A DNA stretch of 60,892 nt, from IMG/VR virus record IMGVR_UViG_3300046777_001724, positions 1 to 60,892 of that record; one strand, written 5' to 3'. Below, piece after piece: positions 41,547 through 49,612 of the stretch (its first letter is position 1; each line of letters opens with the position of its first letter). Made by a program: the position numbers and the translations under genes. The stretch comes from a virus. The notes beneath the pieces were generated by a model. The model was given only the letters and a program-made list of their open reading frames with translations, ran no database searches and had not been told where the DNA came from.

Positions 41547-42017
41547 ATGTATAATGATTCAATGAATGCTTCATATTATACTAGGTCAGTTAATGAACCT
41601 TATCTAGACTATGACTTCATAGATGCTCCTGTATCTAAGAATGAAATATCATTTCTTTCTGCAGCTGCTAAAATTGCTGCTACTTCTCCCAATCGATTTA
41701 GAATGGGAGCTATGGTGGTCAAATCTGGAAGAGTCTTGGGTGGTGCTGTTAACCTAACTAAAAAATCACCCAGTACTCCTCCTAATAGATTTTCCACTCA
41801 TGCAGAAATCTCAGCTATGCGTCTTGCATCCGATACTACAGGATCTACTTTATATATAGCTAGACTAGATAAATATGAAAACACTGTGCTTGCAAAACCT
41901 TGCGCATGGTGTATTCAAAAGATATTACAAGCTAATGTTTATAGAGTTGTCTTTACAACCAATGAAGCTCCTATGAGCTTCTATACCGATATGGTTACTT
42001 GGGTTGACAATGTTTAA
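41547..42017 (+). CDS. Cytidine/deoxycytidylate deaminase-fold enzyme
   Basis: 156 aa. Zinc-binding deaminase signature HAEISAMRLA followed by PCAWCIQKIL: His and the catalytic Glu, then two Cys. It could deaminate dCMP, cytidine or a modified base, contributing to nucleotide metabolism. Lacks the allosteric-site insertions of classical dCMP deaminases as far as I can see, so the substrate is open. Four nt after the helicase stop. Confidence 0.85.
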   Translation: MYNDSMNASYYTRSVNEPYLDYDFIDAPVSKNEISFLSAAAKIAATSPNRFRMGAMVVKSGRVLGGAVNLTKKSPSTPPNRFSTHAEISAMRLASDTTGSTLYIARLDKYENTVLAKPCAWCIQKILQANVYRVVFTTNEAPMSFYTDMVTWVDNV

Positions 42018-42474
42018 ACAAATAGATAAATATTCTATATCTCACCCACTTATTACTCCAGAATTTTTTATTCCAGAACTTACTTCTACTCATAAAGTAA
42101 AGTCACTTGCTATCTATGACAATAAATCTTTGTCTCCAGATATACTTTATGATAAGCCTATTAATGCTATTGATTACGTTATAGGTTCAAATAATTTTTT
42201 TAATGCTCTTATACTTCATCCTAATTATCATATGTACATTAATGATTATCCTTCTGTATCTAACTTACCAGCTAACTTATTGGCCACACAGTTATACAGA
42301 ATGTCATTATTAAGTAGCTTAGGAATTACAAGTTATCGTATAATATACGGACCTGTTATTTTGTTCGGTTCTGTTTCTGCTTATACTAAGCAAAACGATG
42401 GTGAAGATTACTCTGTACCATATGAACTTATAGAACAAGTAATTAGATTATATAAGGTTTTTAATGAACATTAA
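42010..42474 (+). CDS. Unknown protein
   Basis: 154 aa from the ATG at 42010, overlapping the deaminase by 8 nt. Hydrophobic/aromatic with YHMYINDYP and SVSNLPANLL. Not recognised. Overlaps the following small gene by 11 nt. Confidence 0.65.
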   Translation: MFKQIDKYSISHPLITPEFFIPELTSTHKVKSLAIYDNKSLSPDILYDKPINAIDYVIGSNNFFNALILHPNYHMYINDYPSVSNLPANLLATQLYRMSLLSSLGITSYRIIYGPVILFGSVSAYTKQNDGEDYSVPYELIEQVIRLYKVFNEH

Positions 42475-42601
42475 TATTCCACAACCTCTTACTTGTAAAG
42501 ACTGTGGAATTAAATCTTTGCAAGTAAGTAAAAACAAATTATATAAAGTCAATTTATGTGTCCCTTGTTTTGTCCAAAGACAAATTCAAAATAAAGGGTA
42601 A
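42464..42601 (+). CDS. Small zinc-ribbon protein
   Basis: 45 aa: MNINIPQPLTCKDCGIKSL, then CVPC near the end; two CxxC pairs. Overlap with the preceding gene supports translation. Confidence 0.65.
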   Translation: MNINIPQPLTCKDCGIKSLQVSKNKLYKVNLCVPCFVQRQIQNKG

Positions 42602-42631
42602 GGCAAAAAACTTTTATTGAAAGGACAAATT

Positions 42632-42856
42632 ATGTCTATCAACATTATTGTTGGTTCTGACGAAGAAGACATTTCCAAAATTAAAACAACTATTAATATT
42701 TTAAACTTTATTAACAAGATCATTACAGACGACAATGTCGTTATTGCTCTTCATAAGTTTGATATTGATAAGGGTACTGTCGATGAATTAATTGATTGGT
42801 ATTCTAGTATGGATCACATTCTTACCAATCCATCATTTGCAGTAGAGACTGTATAA
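42632..42856 (+). CDS. Small unknown protein
   Basis: 74 aa from ATG 42632, behind GAAAGGACAAATT. Acidic/helical. Ends 6 nt before tRNA-Leu. Confidence 0.65.
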   Translation: MSINIIVGSDEEDISKIKTTINILNFINKIITDDNVVIALHKFDIDKGTVDELIDWYSSMDHILTNPSFAVETV

Positions 42857-42862
42857 TCATCT

Positions 42863-42948
42863 GCCCGAGTGGCGGAATGGCAGACGCAGGGGGCTTAAAC
42901 CCCCCGGAGGGCAACCTCTTACCGGTTCAAGTCCGGTCTCGGGTACCA
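42863..42948 (+). tRNA. tRNA-Leu (UAA), CCA encoded
   Basis: Acceptor GCCCGAG/CTCGGGT, anticodon stem GGGGG/CCCCC with loop CTTAAAC (anticodon TAA), long variable arm GGAGGGCAACCTCTT, T-arm ACCGG/CCGGT. The long variable arm is typical of Leu. CCA at 42946-42948. Confidence 0.92.
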
Positions 42949-42994
42949 TTATTTATGGTATAATATAATCTAAACTAATCACAAAGGAAACATT

Positions 42995-43459
42995 ATGAAC
43001 GACGTACTATTTGATCCACCATCACCAACACCGCAACCTAAGAAGAACTTTGAAATTAATCCTAAGTTTGCACTCGCATTCTTCTTTGCTGCAATCGCAA
43101 TTCTTATTGTGGTATTGGCTATTCCTGGGGATAAAAAAGAAACAGTTACAACTACTCCAGCTCCAGTTCAAACTTATGCACCTGCTCCTGCAGTTAATAA
43201 GTATGACTCATATTTGGAGCACGTATATAATAACTCAGGTCAAGCTAACACCATGACAAAAGCTAAGCTTATTGAATATGGCGACATTATTTGCGAAGCA
43301 TTAGATAATGGCCGAAGCATTGCTTGGATTACTAGCTACCTTTCAACTTATTCCGAAGGTCAGTCAGATGTAGAGCTTTATGCCTCTATCATCTATGGCT
43401 CAATCACATACATCTGTGATGAGTATAAAGGTGATCTTAACCTTTATCTTAATAACTAA
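42995..43459 (+). CDS. Membrane-anchored DUF732-like protein
   Basis: 154 aa. One N-terminal membrane helix (LAFFFAAIAILIVVLAI), a Pro/Ala/Thr-rich linker, then YDSYLEHVYNN, LIEYGDIICEALDNGRSIAW and ASIIYGSITYICDEY. The spaced G-x-x-IC pattern with two Cys is that of DUF732 secreted proteins of actinobacteria, in which the Cys pair forms a disulfide. Faces the outside of the membrane. Supports an actinobacterial host. Confidence 0.7.
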   Translation: MNDVLFDPPSPTPQPKKNFEINPKFALAFFFAAIAILIVVLAIPGDKKETVTTTPAPVQTYAPAPAVNKYDSYLEHVYNNSGQANTMTKAKLIEYGDIICEALDNGRSIAWITSYLSTYSEGQSDVELYASIIYGSITYICDEYKGDLNLYLNN

Positions 43460-43461
43460 TT

Positions 43462-43698
43462 ATGAAAAGAAAATTTAAAGCTTTTCTTCAAGGCTTTGAC
43501 TATGGAGTAAAGCACTATCTCACTATAGAAGATCGTCATTTTCATTCATATCCAGACGCTAACTGGCATGAAAAAGACATCAATAAGATTTATCGTAAAG
43601 GCATTTATGCTGCTCGCAGATACATGCATTATCGATATGAAATATTGACTCTTACTGTTTTAATCTTTACATCTCTACTATTCATGTTTACTTGGTAA
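43462..43698 (+). CDS. Small C-tail-anchored membrane protein
   Basis: 78 aa; soluble basic N-terminal 55 residues with several His and a C-terminal helix (ILTLTVLIFTSLLFMFTW). Two nt after the DUF732-like gene. Confidence 0.65.
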   Translation: MKRKFKAFLQGFDYGVKHYLTIEDRHFHSYPDANWHEKDINKIYRKGIYAARRYMHYRYEILTLTVLIFTSLLFMFTW

Positions 43699-43700
43699 TT

Positions 43701-43961
43701 ATGCCCACTGTTCATAACAAATATAAATCTACTGCTCCCGCAGATGCCGTATATATTGGCAGACCTACTAAATGGGGTAACCCATTTGTAATAGGAACTC
43801 ATGGCACTCGGGAACAAGTAGTTCAAAAGTATAGAGATTATATTTTATCTAATCAATCTCTTCTATCTCAAATAGAAGAACTCCGTGGCAAAGACGTTGT
43901 ATGCTTTTGTGCGCCGCAACAATGCCATGGAGATATTTTAATTGAATTAGCTAATCAATAA
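43701..43961 (+). CDS. DUF4326 family protein
   Basis: 86 aa. VYIGRPTKWGNPFVIG and CFCAPQQCHGDIL are the two hallmark blocks of DUF4326, a small family common in actinobacteriophages with unknown function; the Cys/His residues suggest a metal site. ATG 43701 is the only ATG with the full conserved N-terminus. Ends 5 nt before tRNA-Asn. Confidence 0.85.
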   Translation: MPTVHNKYKSTAPADAVYIGRPTKWGNPFVIGTHGTREQVVQKYRDYILSNQSLLSQIEELRGKDVVCFCAPQQCHGDILIELANQ

Positions 43962-43966
43962 ATCTT

Positions 43967-44039
43967 TCCCAGATAGCTCAGTTGGCAGAGCTACGGACTG
44001 TTAATCCGTTGGTCGTAGGTTCGAGCCCTACTCTGGGAG
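43967..44039 (+). tRNA. tRNA-Asn (GUU)
   Basis: Acceptor TCCCAGA/TCTGGGA, D-arm GCTC/GAGC, anticodon loop CTGTTAA (GTT), T-arm GTAGG/CCTAC. CTATG follows the discriminator G; the next gene starts at that ATG. Confidence 0.93.
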
Positions 44040-44041
44040 CT

Positions 44042-44245
44042 ATGGCTAAAATTAATATGGATCATCTAATTGGTAGAAAGGTTCAACTTATTTATACCAA
44101 TGATGAATATACTAAGCTTGTTCCTGGAGATACAGGTACCGTATCTCTTATAGATGATACCGGTACAGTATTCGTTAACTGGGATAATGGATCTAGATTA
44201 GGTCTTATTCCCGGTGTTGATAAATGGAGATACCTTTTTGATTAA
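44042..44245 (+). CDS. DUF4314 family protein
   Basis: 67 aa. VQLIYTNDEYTKLVPGDTGT and VFVNWDNGSRLGLIPGVDKW match the DUF4314 consensus (small SH3-like barrel, actinobacteria and their phages). The start codon lies 2 nt after the tRNA-Asn discriminator base, so a transcript cut at the tRNA 3' end would be almost leaderless. Confidence 0.85.
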   Translation: MAKINMDHLIGRKVQLIYTNDEYTKLVPGDTGTVSLIDDTGTVFVNWDNGSRLGLIPGVDKWRYLFD

Positions 44246-45683
44246 GCGTATTATAATATTATTTTCTATTATTACCTCTACTCTTGTTTATTCAGATAAT
44301 GCAATAGCATTACAATATACTATTGATGTACAGCCCGCTACCACTAGAGTTAAATATAAATTTACTCTTACCAATACTGACACTAGAATTGGTGTATCAA
44401 TACCTTATAACAATAACTATCAAGGTCAAGATTCTTACGTTGTAGTTATTGATACTGGAGTTCAAGTTGATCACCCATTTCTTCAGGGTAGAGTAGCTTT
44501 AGAAGCTTGCTTTGCTACCAGTTGCCCCAATAGACAATCCAGTATGGTTGGTCCTGGTGCAGCTGCCCCTGTTCATTGGCATGGTACTCATGTTGCTGGA
44601 ATCATAGCCGGAAGCAATTCATCTATGCATGGTGTTGCCCCTAAGGCAAATATCATTGCAGTCAATGTCTTTGATCCAGATGGTGCTTCCTATGATGACT
44701 CTATCATTAGGGCTCTTCAATGGGTAAGCTCTATAGCTTCATCTTATAATATTGCAGCAGTAAATATGTCTCTTGGTTCTCAGATGGTATTTACTTCTAG
44801 CTGCAATTCCTTTATTCCAGAGATGACATCTATTATTGCTGAACTCAAAACTAAAGATATTGCTACAGTCGTTTCCGCAGGAAACGGTTACTCTTATGGA
44901 ATGAGCAGTCCTGCTTGTATTACCGATACAGTTAGCGTAGCTGCTACTTATTACTTTGCAGATGAAGTCACTCCATTTTCTAATGTTAGTGAACTTACAA
45001 CTTTATCTGCTCCTGGTTATGTAGTCAGCTCATCTGCTACAGGATCTACTTACAGAACTGCTTCAGGAACATCTATGTCTGCTCCAACTGTAGCTGGTTC
45101 TTTTGCTGTATACAGATCTAAGTTTGGTAGGCAATCTGTTAATTCTGTTGTCTCTAACTTTAGATCTACTGCTGTAAATGCTATTGATAAATCTACCAAT
45201 ATCAATACTAAAAGAATTGATTTAAGATCTTTATTTACTACAGATCAGACAACAACAACCACCACCACCACTACATCCACTACTACAACTACTACTACCA
45301 CTCTCCCTATTATTACAACAACAACAATTCCAACTACTACTTCTACTACATCAACTTCTACTACTACAACTACCATAGATGAAGATGATGATTATCCAGA
45401 AGATACTTTAAATATTCCCTACATTGTTTCTTTGAAGAAACATAATTCAACTCATGTATATATATCTTTTGTATATAGACATAACTCTTTACCTGTAAAT
45501 AGATATTCTTTACAGTGCAGTTATACTAACAATACTTCTGTAACTAAAATTATTTTTAATGCTCAGAATGATTATAATAAATTTTACATTAGATTAAATA
45601 ACAATAGACTGAGTAAATGCAGAATAGCAGCTATTTCAATGAATACTGTAGGAATATACTCTAAATATCTTAAGGTTAGGTAA
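44214..45683 (+). CDS. Secreted subtilisin-like serine protease (S8)
   Basis: 489 aa from GTG 44214, overlapping the upstream gene; a TTG at 44238 is an alternative start just before the signal peptide (IIILFSIITSTLVYSDNAIA). Catalytic triad: Asp80 in VVVIDTG, His123 in HGTHVAG, Ser in SGTSMSAPTVAG (near 290). A Thr-rich linker of more than 60 residues follows, then a C-terminal beta domain of about 90 residues with three Cys. Exported protease; may process surface or secreted proteins, or act in virion entry if virion-bound. The poly-Thr linker resembles cell-surface proteins. Confidence 0.92.
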   Translation: MLINGDTFLIKRIIILFSIITSTLVYSDNAIALQYTIDVQPATTRVKYKFTLTNTDTRIGVSIPYNNNYQGQDSYVVVIDTGVQVDHPFLQGRVALEACFATSCPNRQSSMVGPGAAAPVHWHGTHVAGIIAGSNSSMHGVAPKANIIAVNVFDPDGASYDDSIIRALQWVSSIASSYNIAAVNMSLGSQMVFTSSCNSFIPEMTSIIAELKTKDIATVVSAGNGYSYGMSSPACITDTVSVAATYYFADEVTPFSNVSELTTLSAPGYVVSSSATGSTYRTASGTSMSAPTVAGSFAVYRSKFGRQSVNSVVSNFRSTAVNAIDKSTNINTKRIDLRSLFTTDQTTTTTTTTTSTTTTTTTTLPIITTTTIPTTTSTTSTSTTTTTIDEDDDYPEDTLNIPYIVSLKKHNSTHVYISFVYRHNSLPVNRYSLQCSYTNNTSVTKIIFNAQNDYNKFYIRLNNNRLSKCRIAAISMNTVGIYSKYLKVR

Positions 45684-45688
45684 TAACG

Positions 45689-45928
45689 ATGGATTCACCT
45701 CTTCACTCTAATCATAAGCTTGATATAATTGCGCATACTCTTACTCGCTCTGGCATAACTATTTGGAAGGGTATTCCTGAACAGATTGTTAAAGATCTCC
45801 ACACTGCAGGATATAAGATTAAAAAGCGTAAGGGTTTTAAACACGTTGCTCAACAATTAGATCCTCGCAGAGTTCCTAAAGCTAAGCTAGAATCACAACA
45901 CGAAAAGAATGACGAGATTTATTTATAA
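45689..45928 (+). CDS. Small basic protein
   Basis: 79 aa, basic C-terminal half (YKIKKRKGFKHVAQQLD, RVPKAKLESQ). Possibly nucleic-acid binding. TAATG overlap with the next gene. Confidence 0.65.
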   Translation: MDSPLHSNHKLDIIAHTLTRSGITIWKGIPEQIVKDLHTAGYKIKKRKGFKHVAQQLDPRRVPKAKLESQHEKNDEIYL

Positions 45929-46068
45929 TGTTAATATATGTAATTACAGCTATCGGTGCACTATGGGGTATACTCACCCTTATTGGTATTCGTGAAGAAG
46001 ACAAAGAGATTCAGGAATTACTTGAATCTGCACGTAATGCAACTCGTAAATCACACGGATCTGAATAA
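45928..46068 (+). CDS. 46-aa single-helix membrane protein
   Basis: MLIYVITAIGALWGILTLIG followed by a charged helical tail. Coupled to the upstream gene by TAATG. Confidence 0.6.
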   Translation: MLIYVITAIGALWGILTLIGIREEDKEIQELLESARNATRKSHGSE

Positions 46069-46069
46069 T

Positions 46070-46141
46070 ATGGAAATGTTTTTTATTATTATTGCTGCTT
46101 TTGGAACTTACACTTTATGTGAATGGATTAAAACCAAATAA
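46070..46141 (+). CDS. 23-aa membrane microprotein
   Basis: MEMFFIIIAAFGTYTLCEWI then KTK. A single hydrophobic helix; starts 1 nt after the previous stop (TAATATG). Plausible by coupling and composition. Confidence 0.5.
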   Translation: MEMFFIIIAAFGTYTLCEWIKTK

Positions 46142-46147
46142 CAATAA

Positions 46148-46220
46148 GCGCCTTTAGCTCAGTTGGTAGAGCAGTAGACTTTTAATCTATTGGTCCCGGG
46201 TTCGAGCCCCGGAGGGCGTA
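46148..46220 (+). tRNA. tRNA-Lys (UUU)
   Basis: Acceptor GCGCCTT/AGGGCGT with two wobbles, D-arm GCTC/GAGC, anticodon loop CTTTTAA (TTT), T-arm CCGGG/CCCGG. CTATG follows the discriminator A. Confidence 0.9.
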
Positions 46221-46222
46221 CT

Positions 46223-46429
46223 ATGACAACATATAATGTTACAGTAGCTATTGGTAAAACTTACATTTCAGAATCAATTACTGTTGATACAGATCTTTCT
46301 CCAGAAGACGAAATCAACTTTGCTGAAAATTCTCTTTTAGATAAATGGACTGATTTATTTAAATGCGATATTGTCGAACTCGCAGATGAAGTAACTTCTT
46401 TCACCGTTAAGGATACCGATGAACAATGA
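46223..46429 (+). CDS. Small acidic protein after tRNA-Lys
   Basis: 68 aa from ATG 46223, 2 nt after the tRNA discriminator base. The frame continues upstream into the tRNA but that part cannot be coding. GGAGGG inside the tRNA T-stem/acceptor lies about 9 nt before the ATG and could act as ribosome binding site in an unprocessed transcript. Unknown function; overlaps the next gene by 11 nt. Confidence 0.7.
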   Translation: MTTYNVTVAIGKTYISESITVDTDLSPEDEINFAENSLLDKWTDLFKCDIVELADEVTSFTVKDTDEQ

Positions 46430-46697
46430 ACTAAACACAATCAATGAACTCCATATTGGAGATATCGTTGGAACAACCAATCGTATGGTTATTGCGTTAA
46501 CTAAAAGATCTGAAAGAATCCCTGGAGATTCATACGCTACTTGGGTAGCTATTTGTTATAAAGATCAAGAGCGTGACCCATACGTAGTATGGACTGTTAT
46601 TGCTCGTCCTGAAGGTTTTGCAGCTGAGAATGGAGACTATTGCTCTACATTCCAACAAGCAGTTACTATGTATAAAAAACGTGGAGGAGAAGCATAA
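46419..46697 (+). CDS. Unknown small protein
   Basis: 92 aa, strand-rich (IGDIVGTTNRMVIALTKRSE; YATWVAICYKDQERDPYVV), perhaps a small beta barrel. Overlaps neighbours on both sides. Confidence 0.65.
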   Translation: MNNELNTINELHIGDIVGTTNRMVIALTKRSERIPGDSYATWVAICYKDQERDPYVVWTVIARPEGFAAENGDYCSTFQQAVTMYKKRGGEA

Positions 46698-46861
46698 TGT
46701 CATTAGATCCTAAATCAAATGCCGTTCAACTTGTAGATAAAGCAATCAAAGATATCTCTGGTCAACAGTTAGTTTCAACTAGTGAAATGACTGATTTACT
46801 TTTAGATATTCGTCTTTACCTTTTAACTATTGAAGAGTCAACTCCTTCATATGAAAGCTAA
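46697..46861 (+). CDS. 54-aa helical protein
   Basis: MSLDPKSNAVQLVDKAIKDI followed by a second helix. TAATG coupling upstream; overlaps the next start by 11 nt. Confidence 0.6.
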   Translation: MSLDPKSNAVQLVDKAIKDISGQQLVSTSEMTDLLLDIRLYLLTIEESTPSYES

Positions 46862-47060
46862 GCTTTTATTGGAAGTAGTAGTTGATATTCAAGAAGGTTT
46901 ATCTAAACCTGATTCTATAAAGATAATTACTCAGGACTTACATGATCGTCTACATACGAACGGTTATGACCCACTTAATACAATTCAATATGATGACTGT
47001 TTCATAAGACTATATGTTCCTAATTCATCTTATATTAAACACAACGAGGATAATTCTTAA
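46851..47060 (+). CDS. Unknown small protein
   Basis: 69 aa from ATG 46851. Ferredoxin-like alternation of strand and helix (MKAKLLLEVVVDIQEG; SIKIITQDLHDRLHTNG). Shape resembles the next protein, so they may be paralogues. Confidence 0.65.
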   Translation: MKAKLLLEVVVDIQEGLSKPDSIKIITQDLHDRLHTNGYDPLNTIQYDDCFIRLYVPNSSYIKHNEDNS

Positions 47061-47062
47061 TT

Positions 47063-47263
47063 ATGAAAGTAAAAATTATTACAGAGATTGAAGCTTCCAT
47101 TCCTGGAGAGTTTCAAAACGACGCAGAAGCTGTTGCTTTATTGCGGGATGAATTGAATGAACTATTAGATATTGGCGCTGAATACGATAAGTATGATCAG
47201 CCAACTGTAATGTTTACAACATTAAACATTACTCAGTACATTCCCGGAGCAGGAAAGTTATAA
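47063..47263 (+). CDS. Unknown small protein
   Basis: 66 aa (MKVKIITEIEASIPGEFQ, ALLRDELNELLDIGAEYDKY, FTTLNITQYI): strand-helix-strand, similar in layout to the upstream 69-aa product. Confidence 0.65.
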   Translation: MKVKIITEIEASIPGEFQNDAEAVALLRDELNELLDIGAEYDKYDQPTVMFTTLNITQYIPGAGKL

Positions 47264-47265
47264 CT

Positions 47266-47751
47266 ATGATTAATCCAGATTATGGCGTATCTTACACCGC
47301 TGTACAAGATACTCAAACTGTTTTAAAAGCAGAAGAGTATGCACAAAAATTCTTAACTCAACACATTTCTGACCCTAATTATACTCATGAACTTTCTGCT
47401 GCACAACTTTGGGCAGTTAAAAAAGATGATACTTTTCATTTTCTAACTGCGCATCCAGATGTTTATGACCTTTTAGAAACTAACTTTGATCTTTCTCCAT
47501 ATAACGGAGTCATTATCCATACTACTGGATGGGCTGCTCCTCTTGATGAAAATGGAGAACCAGAAGGTGCACCAAGTAAGCACTCTCTACGTCGTAGAGT
47601 TGCACTTGCTGCCTGCGTCACTTCTTCTTCAGTCGGTAGTGCTCTGTCATTTGCAGATGATTCAGAAATGATTCTAGACCCTGGCTCTGCTACTGGCTCA
47701 CTTGCTGAAGCCCTTTTAGGCTTTTGGGAAAAGAACTCTTTAGGACTTTAA
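47266..47751 (+). CDS. Unknown protein
   Basis: 161 aa. Soluble; contains LRRRVALAACVTSSSVGSAL, a possible amphipathic helix, and a GSATGSLAEALLGFW tail. No family recognised. Confidence 0.7.
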   Translation: MINPDYGVSYTAVQDTQTVLKAEEYAQKFLTQHISDPNYTHELSAAQLWAVKKDDTFHFLTAHPDVYDLLETNFDLSPYNGVIIHTTGWAAPLDENGEPEGAPSKHSLRRRVALAACVTSSSVGSALSFADDSEMILDPGSATGSLAEALLGFWEKNSLGL

Positions 47752-47784
47752 TTAAAATTATTGATTAATGTTTTACTGAGATAA

Positions 47785-47950
47785 ACAATCAGTACGGGAG
47801 TTAACAGTCCCCTATAAGCGTGTTACCAATCTATCTGTCCCAGACCAGATAGGCGCAACTGTTAATTCTAAATACTGGGAGTTGACAGTCCCCATAAGCA
47901 AACATAACCGAGGTGTGACACGGCAAATGACGCACCATTTGCAACTGTTA
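47785..47950 (+). ncRNA. Tandem structured RNA element (two copies)
   Basis: Copy 1 (47789-47868 approx.) and copy 2 (47876-47952 approx.) both read GGGAGTTRACAGTCCCC, a variable hairpin region with TAAGC, then GC-AACTGTTA. TTAACAGT pairs with AACTGTTAA in copy 1 and TGACAGT with ACTGTTA in copy 2. The hairpin just before the closing strand differs but still pairs: CTATCTG/CAGATAG versus CAAATG/CATTTG. Directly upstream of tRNA-Met. Confidence 0.6.
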
Positions 47951-47953
47951 TAC

Positions 47954-48027
47954 GGGCCTATAGCTCAGCTGGTTAGAGCATCGGACTCATAATCCGCCGG
48001 TCGCAGGTTCAAGTCCTGCTGGGCCCA
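47954..48027 (+). tRNA. tRNA with CAU anticodon (Met, or Ile if modified)
   Basis: Acceptor GGGCCTA/TGGGCCC, D-arm GCTC/GAGC, anticodon loop CTCATAA (CAT), T-arm GCAGG/CCTGC. Elongator-Met-like; the Ile-CAU alternative needs lysidine modification and cannot be excluded. CTATG follows the discriminator A. Confidence 0.9.
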
Positions 48028-48029
48028 CT

Positions 48030-48188
48030 ATGATTAACTTATTATTTGATATTCTATATTTGTTTTATATTGCTATAACTCAATCTGCTTTTATGCAGGT
48101 CTTCACTATTTTAGTTTTTTATATCTTATCTAAATTTTATTATACTCCTAGAAAGAATTGGTATTACCCAGAGGATAACGATGCCTAG
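48030..48188 (+). CDS. 52-aa membrane protein after tRNA-Met
   Basis: MINLLFDILYLFYIAITQSA then FMQVFTILVFYILSKFYY: two membrane helices, short polar tail. Starts 2 nt after the tRNA discriminator base without a Shine-Dalgarno site. Overlaps the next gene by 8 nt. Confidence 0.6.
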   Translation: MINLLFDILYLFYIAITQSAFMQVFTILVFYILSKFYYTPRKNWYYPEDNDA

Positions 48189-48369
48189 ATATAATTTAAA
48201 TCATCAAGATGTAGAAACCTTGGTTTCTGGATTATTTCATCTTTCTTTAAATGCTGAATCAACTAAAGAACACACTAGAATTACCAATCTTAGAGATAGG
48301 CTTTTAAATAAATTAAACTCTGAAGACTCCAACCCAGATGATCTTGACGTTTGGGATGCTTTTAAGTAG
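48181..48369 (+). CDS. Small helical protein
   Basis: 62 aa, charged, two probable helices. Coupled by overlap to the 52-aa membrane gene. Unknown. Confidence 0.6.
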   Translation: MPRYNLNHQDVETLVSGLFHLSLNAESTKEHTRITNLRDRLLNKLNSEDSNPDDLDVWDAFK

Positions 48370-48378
48370 GAAGCAAAA

Positions 48379-48630
48379 ATGCCATATATTAAACCAGAAC
48401 TCCGTTCTTCTATACTCTTAGACCCTGAATCTATATCTAATGCCGGCGAACTCAACTATTACATTAGCACTCTTGTAAATCATTTCATTAATGAAAAAGG
48501 TAAATCTTACGCTGTTGTTAATGAAGTAATTGGTGCATTAGAATGTGCTAAATTAGAATTGTATCGTCGCATTATTGCACCATATGAAGATATTAAAATA
48601 CAAGAAAACGGAGACGTTTACTCAGTATGA
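48379..48630 (+). CDS. Small helical protein
   Basis: 83 aa ([38 protein letters not shown]). No motif. Preceded by TAGGAAGCAAAA. ATGA overlap with the next gene. Confidence 0.65.
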   Translation: MPYIKPELRSSILLDPESISNAGELNYYISTLVNHFINEKGKSYAVVNEVIGALECAKLELYRRIIAPYEDIKIQENGDVYSV

Positions 48631-48851
48631 CTACAGCTGGAGTTAGAAAGCAGCCTGGTGTTGTTAACATTCAGGCACTTCAGGGATATGATCATCCCGC
48701 TAAACTTGAACGTATTGTAAGAAAACAAAAATTAGTACCTGTAAGATTTTGTTCCCATCAGGATTGTGCAGTTAAGTTATCTGTTTATAATACAGGCACT
48801 TACTGCTCACAACACGAAAGAGGAACAATTCCTACTGTTAAACTTATCTAA
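48627..48851 (+). CDS. Small Cys/His protein
   Basis: 74 aa. [23 protein letters not shown] (split here) offers Cys and His ligands for a zinc finger. Basic middle ([11 protein letters not shown]). Possibly nucleic-acid binding. Confidence 0.65.
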   Translation: MTTAGVRKQPGVVNIQALQGYDHPAKLERIVRKQKLVPVRFCSHQDCAVKLSVYNTGTYCSQHERGTIPTVKLI

Positions 48852-48860
48852 GGATTTATT

Positions 48861-49322
48861 ATGGGAATGGATGTCTACGGAAGAAAACCAAAAACCAAAC
48901 AAGGTGAATACTTCCGTGCTAATGTTTGGTATTGGCACCCTTTATGGCAGTACTGTGAAGTTAAACATCCTACCATAGCTAATGAGAATAAAGTTCCTTA
49001 TGCTCATTCTAATGATGGTTCTGGATTAAATTCTATTGATGCAACAACTTTAGGAAGACTTATTCTTAAAGACATTGAAAATGGTCAGGCTCAAAAATAT
49101 ATTGATGAACGTAATGAATATCTAAATTCTATTCCTTTAGAAGATTGTATTTATTGTGAAACTACTGGCGTTCGTCAATGGGACGACGGAGAAAAGATTT
49201 GCAATGGTTGCAATGGTTCTGGTAAGACTGAATCATTTCAAAAACACTATCATCTTAACATTGATGTTTTAAAAGAGTTTGCTGACTTTTTAATTAATTC
49301 AGGTGGATTTAATATATGGTAG
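48861..49322 (+). CDS. Conserved-type phage protein with DnaJ-like zinc module
   Basis: 153 aa. The start GMDVYGRKPKTKQGEYFRAN is of a type frequent in phage hypothetical proteins. CIYCETTGVRQ and CNGCNGSGKT form a DnaJ-style double CxxC zinc module near residues 95-120. Unknown function. Confidence 0.75.
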   Translation: MGMDVYGRKPKTKQGEYFRANVWYWHPLWQYCEVKHPTIANENKVPYAHSNDGSGLNSIDATTLGRLILKDIENGQAQKYIDERNEYLNSIPLEDCIYCETTGVRQWDDGEKICNGCNGSGKTESFQKHYHLNIDVLKEFADFLINSGGFNIW

Positions 49323-49612
49323 AACGTAGATCTATTGAATATCCTCCAATTCAACGCAGACAAGAAATACTAAATCAGTATTACAGAAATCTTGAAGTGA
49401 TGGATTACATAGATGCACATGTTGCATACGAACATGCTATGCATAGATTATATGTAATATACAATCCCTGGTTAGCAAGAACTCCTGATGGTCGTCCACG
49501 TAGGACTAGAACCAGAGAAAGTTTTATGCCTAAAACTGATAAGTTTGGTATGCCTTTAGCTTTATCTAAAATGACGGATGAGGAGATTGAAAATTATGTT
49601 AATAACAATTAG
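49316..49612 (+). CDS. Small basic protein
   Basis: 98 aa, Arg/Tyr-rich N-terminus and middle (RPRRTRTRESF), acidic end. Overlaps neighbours on both sides. Unknown. Confidence 0.65.
   Translation: MVERRSIEYPPIQRRQEILNQYYRNLEVMDYIDAHVAYEHAMHRLYVIYNPWLARTPDGRPRRTRTRESFMPKTDKFGMPLALSKMTDEEIENYVNNN

Noticed and set aside
45245-45380. Poly-Thr coding tract as a simple-sequence artefact
   Set aside because: The ACA/ACC/ACT codons are mixed and the frame is kept before and after, as expected of a genuine Thr-rich linker.
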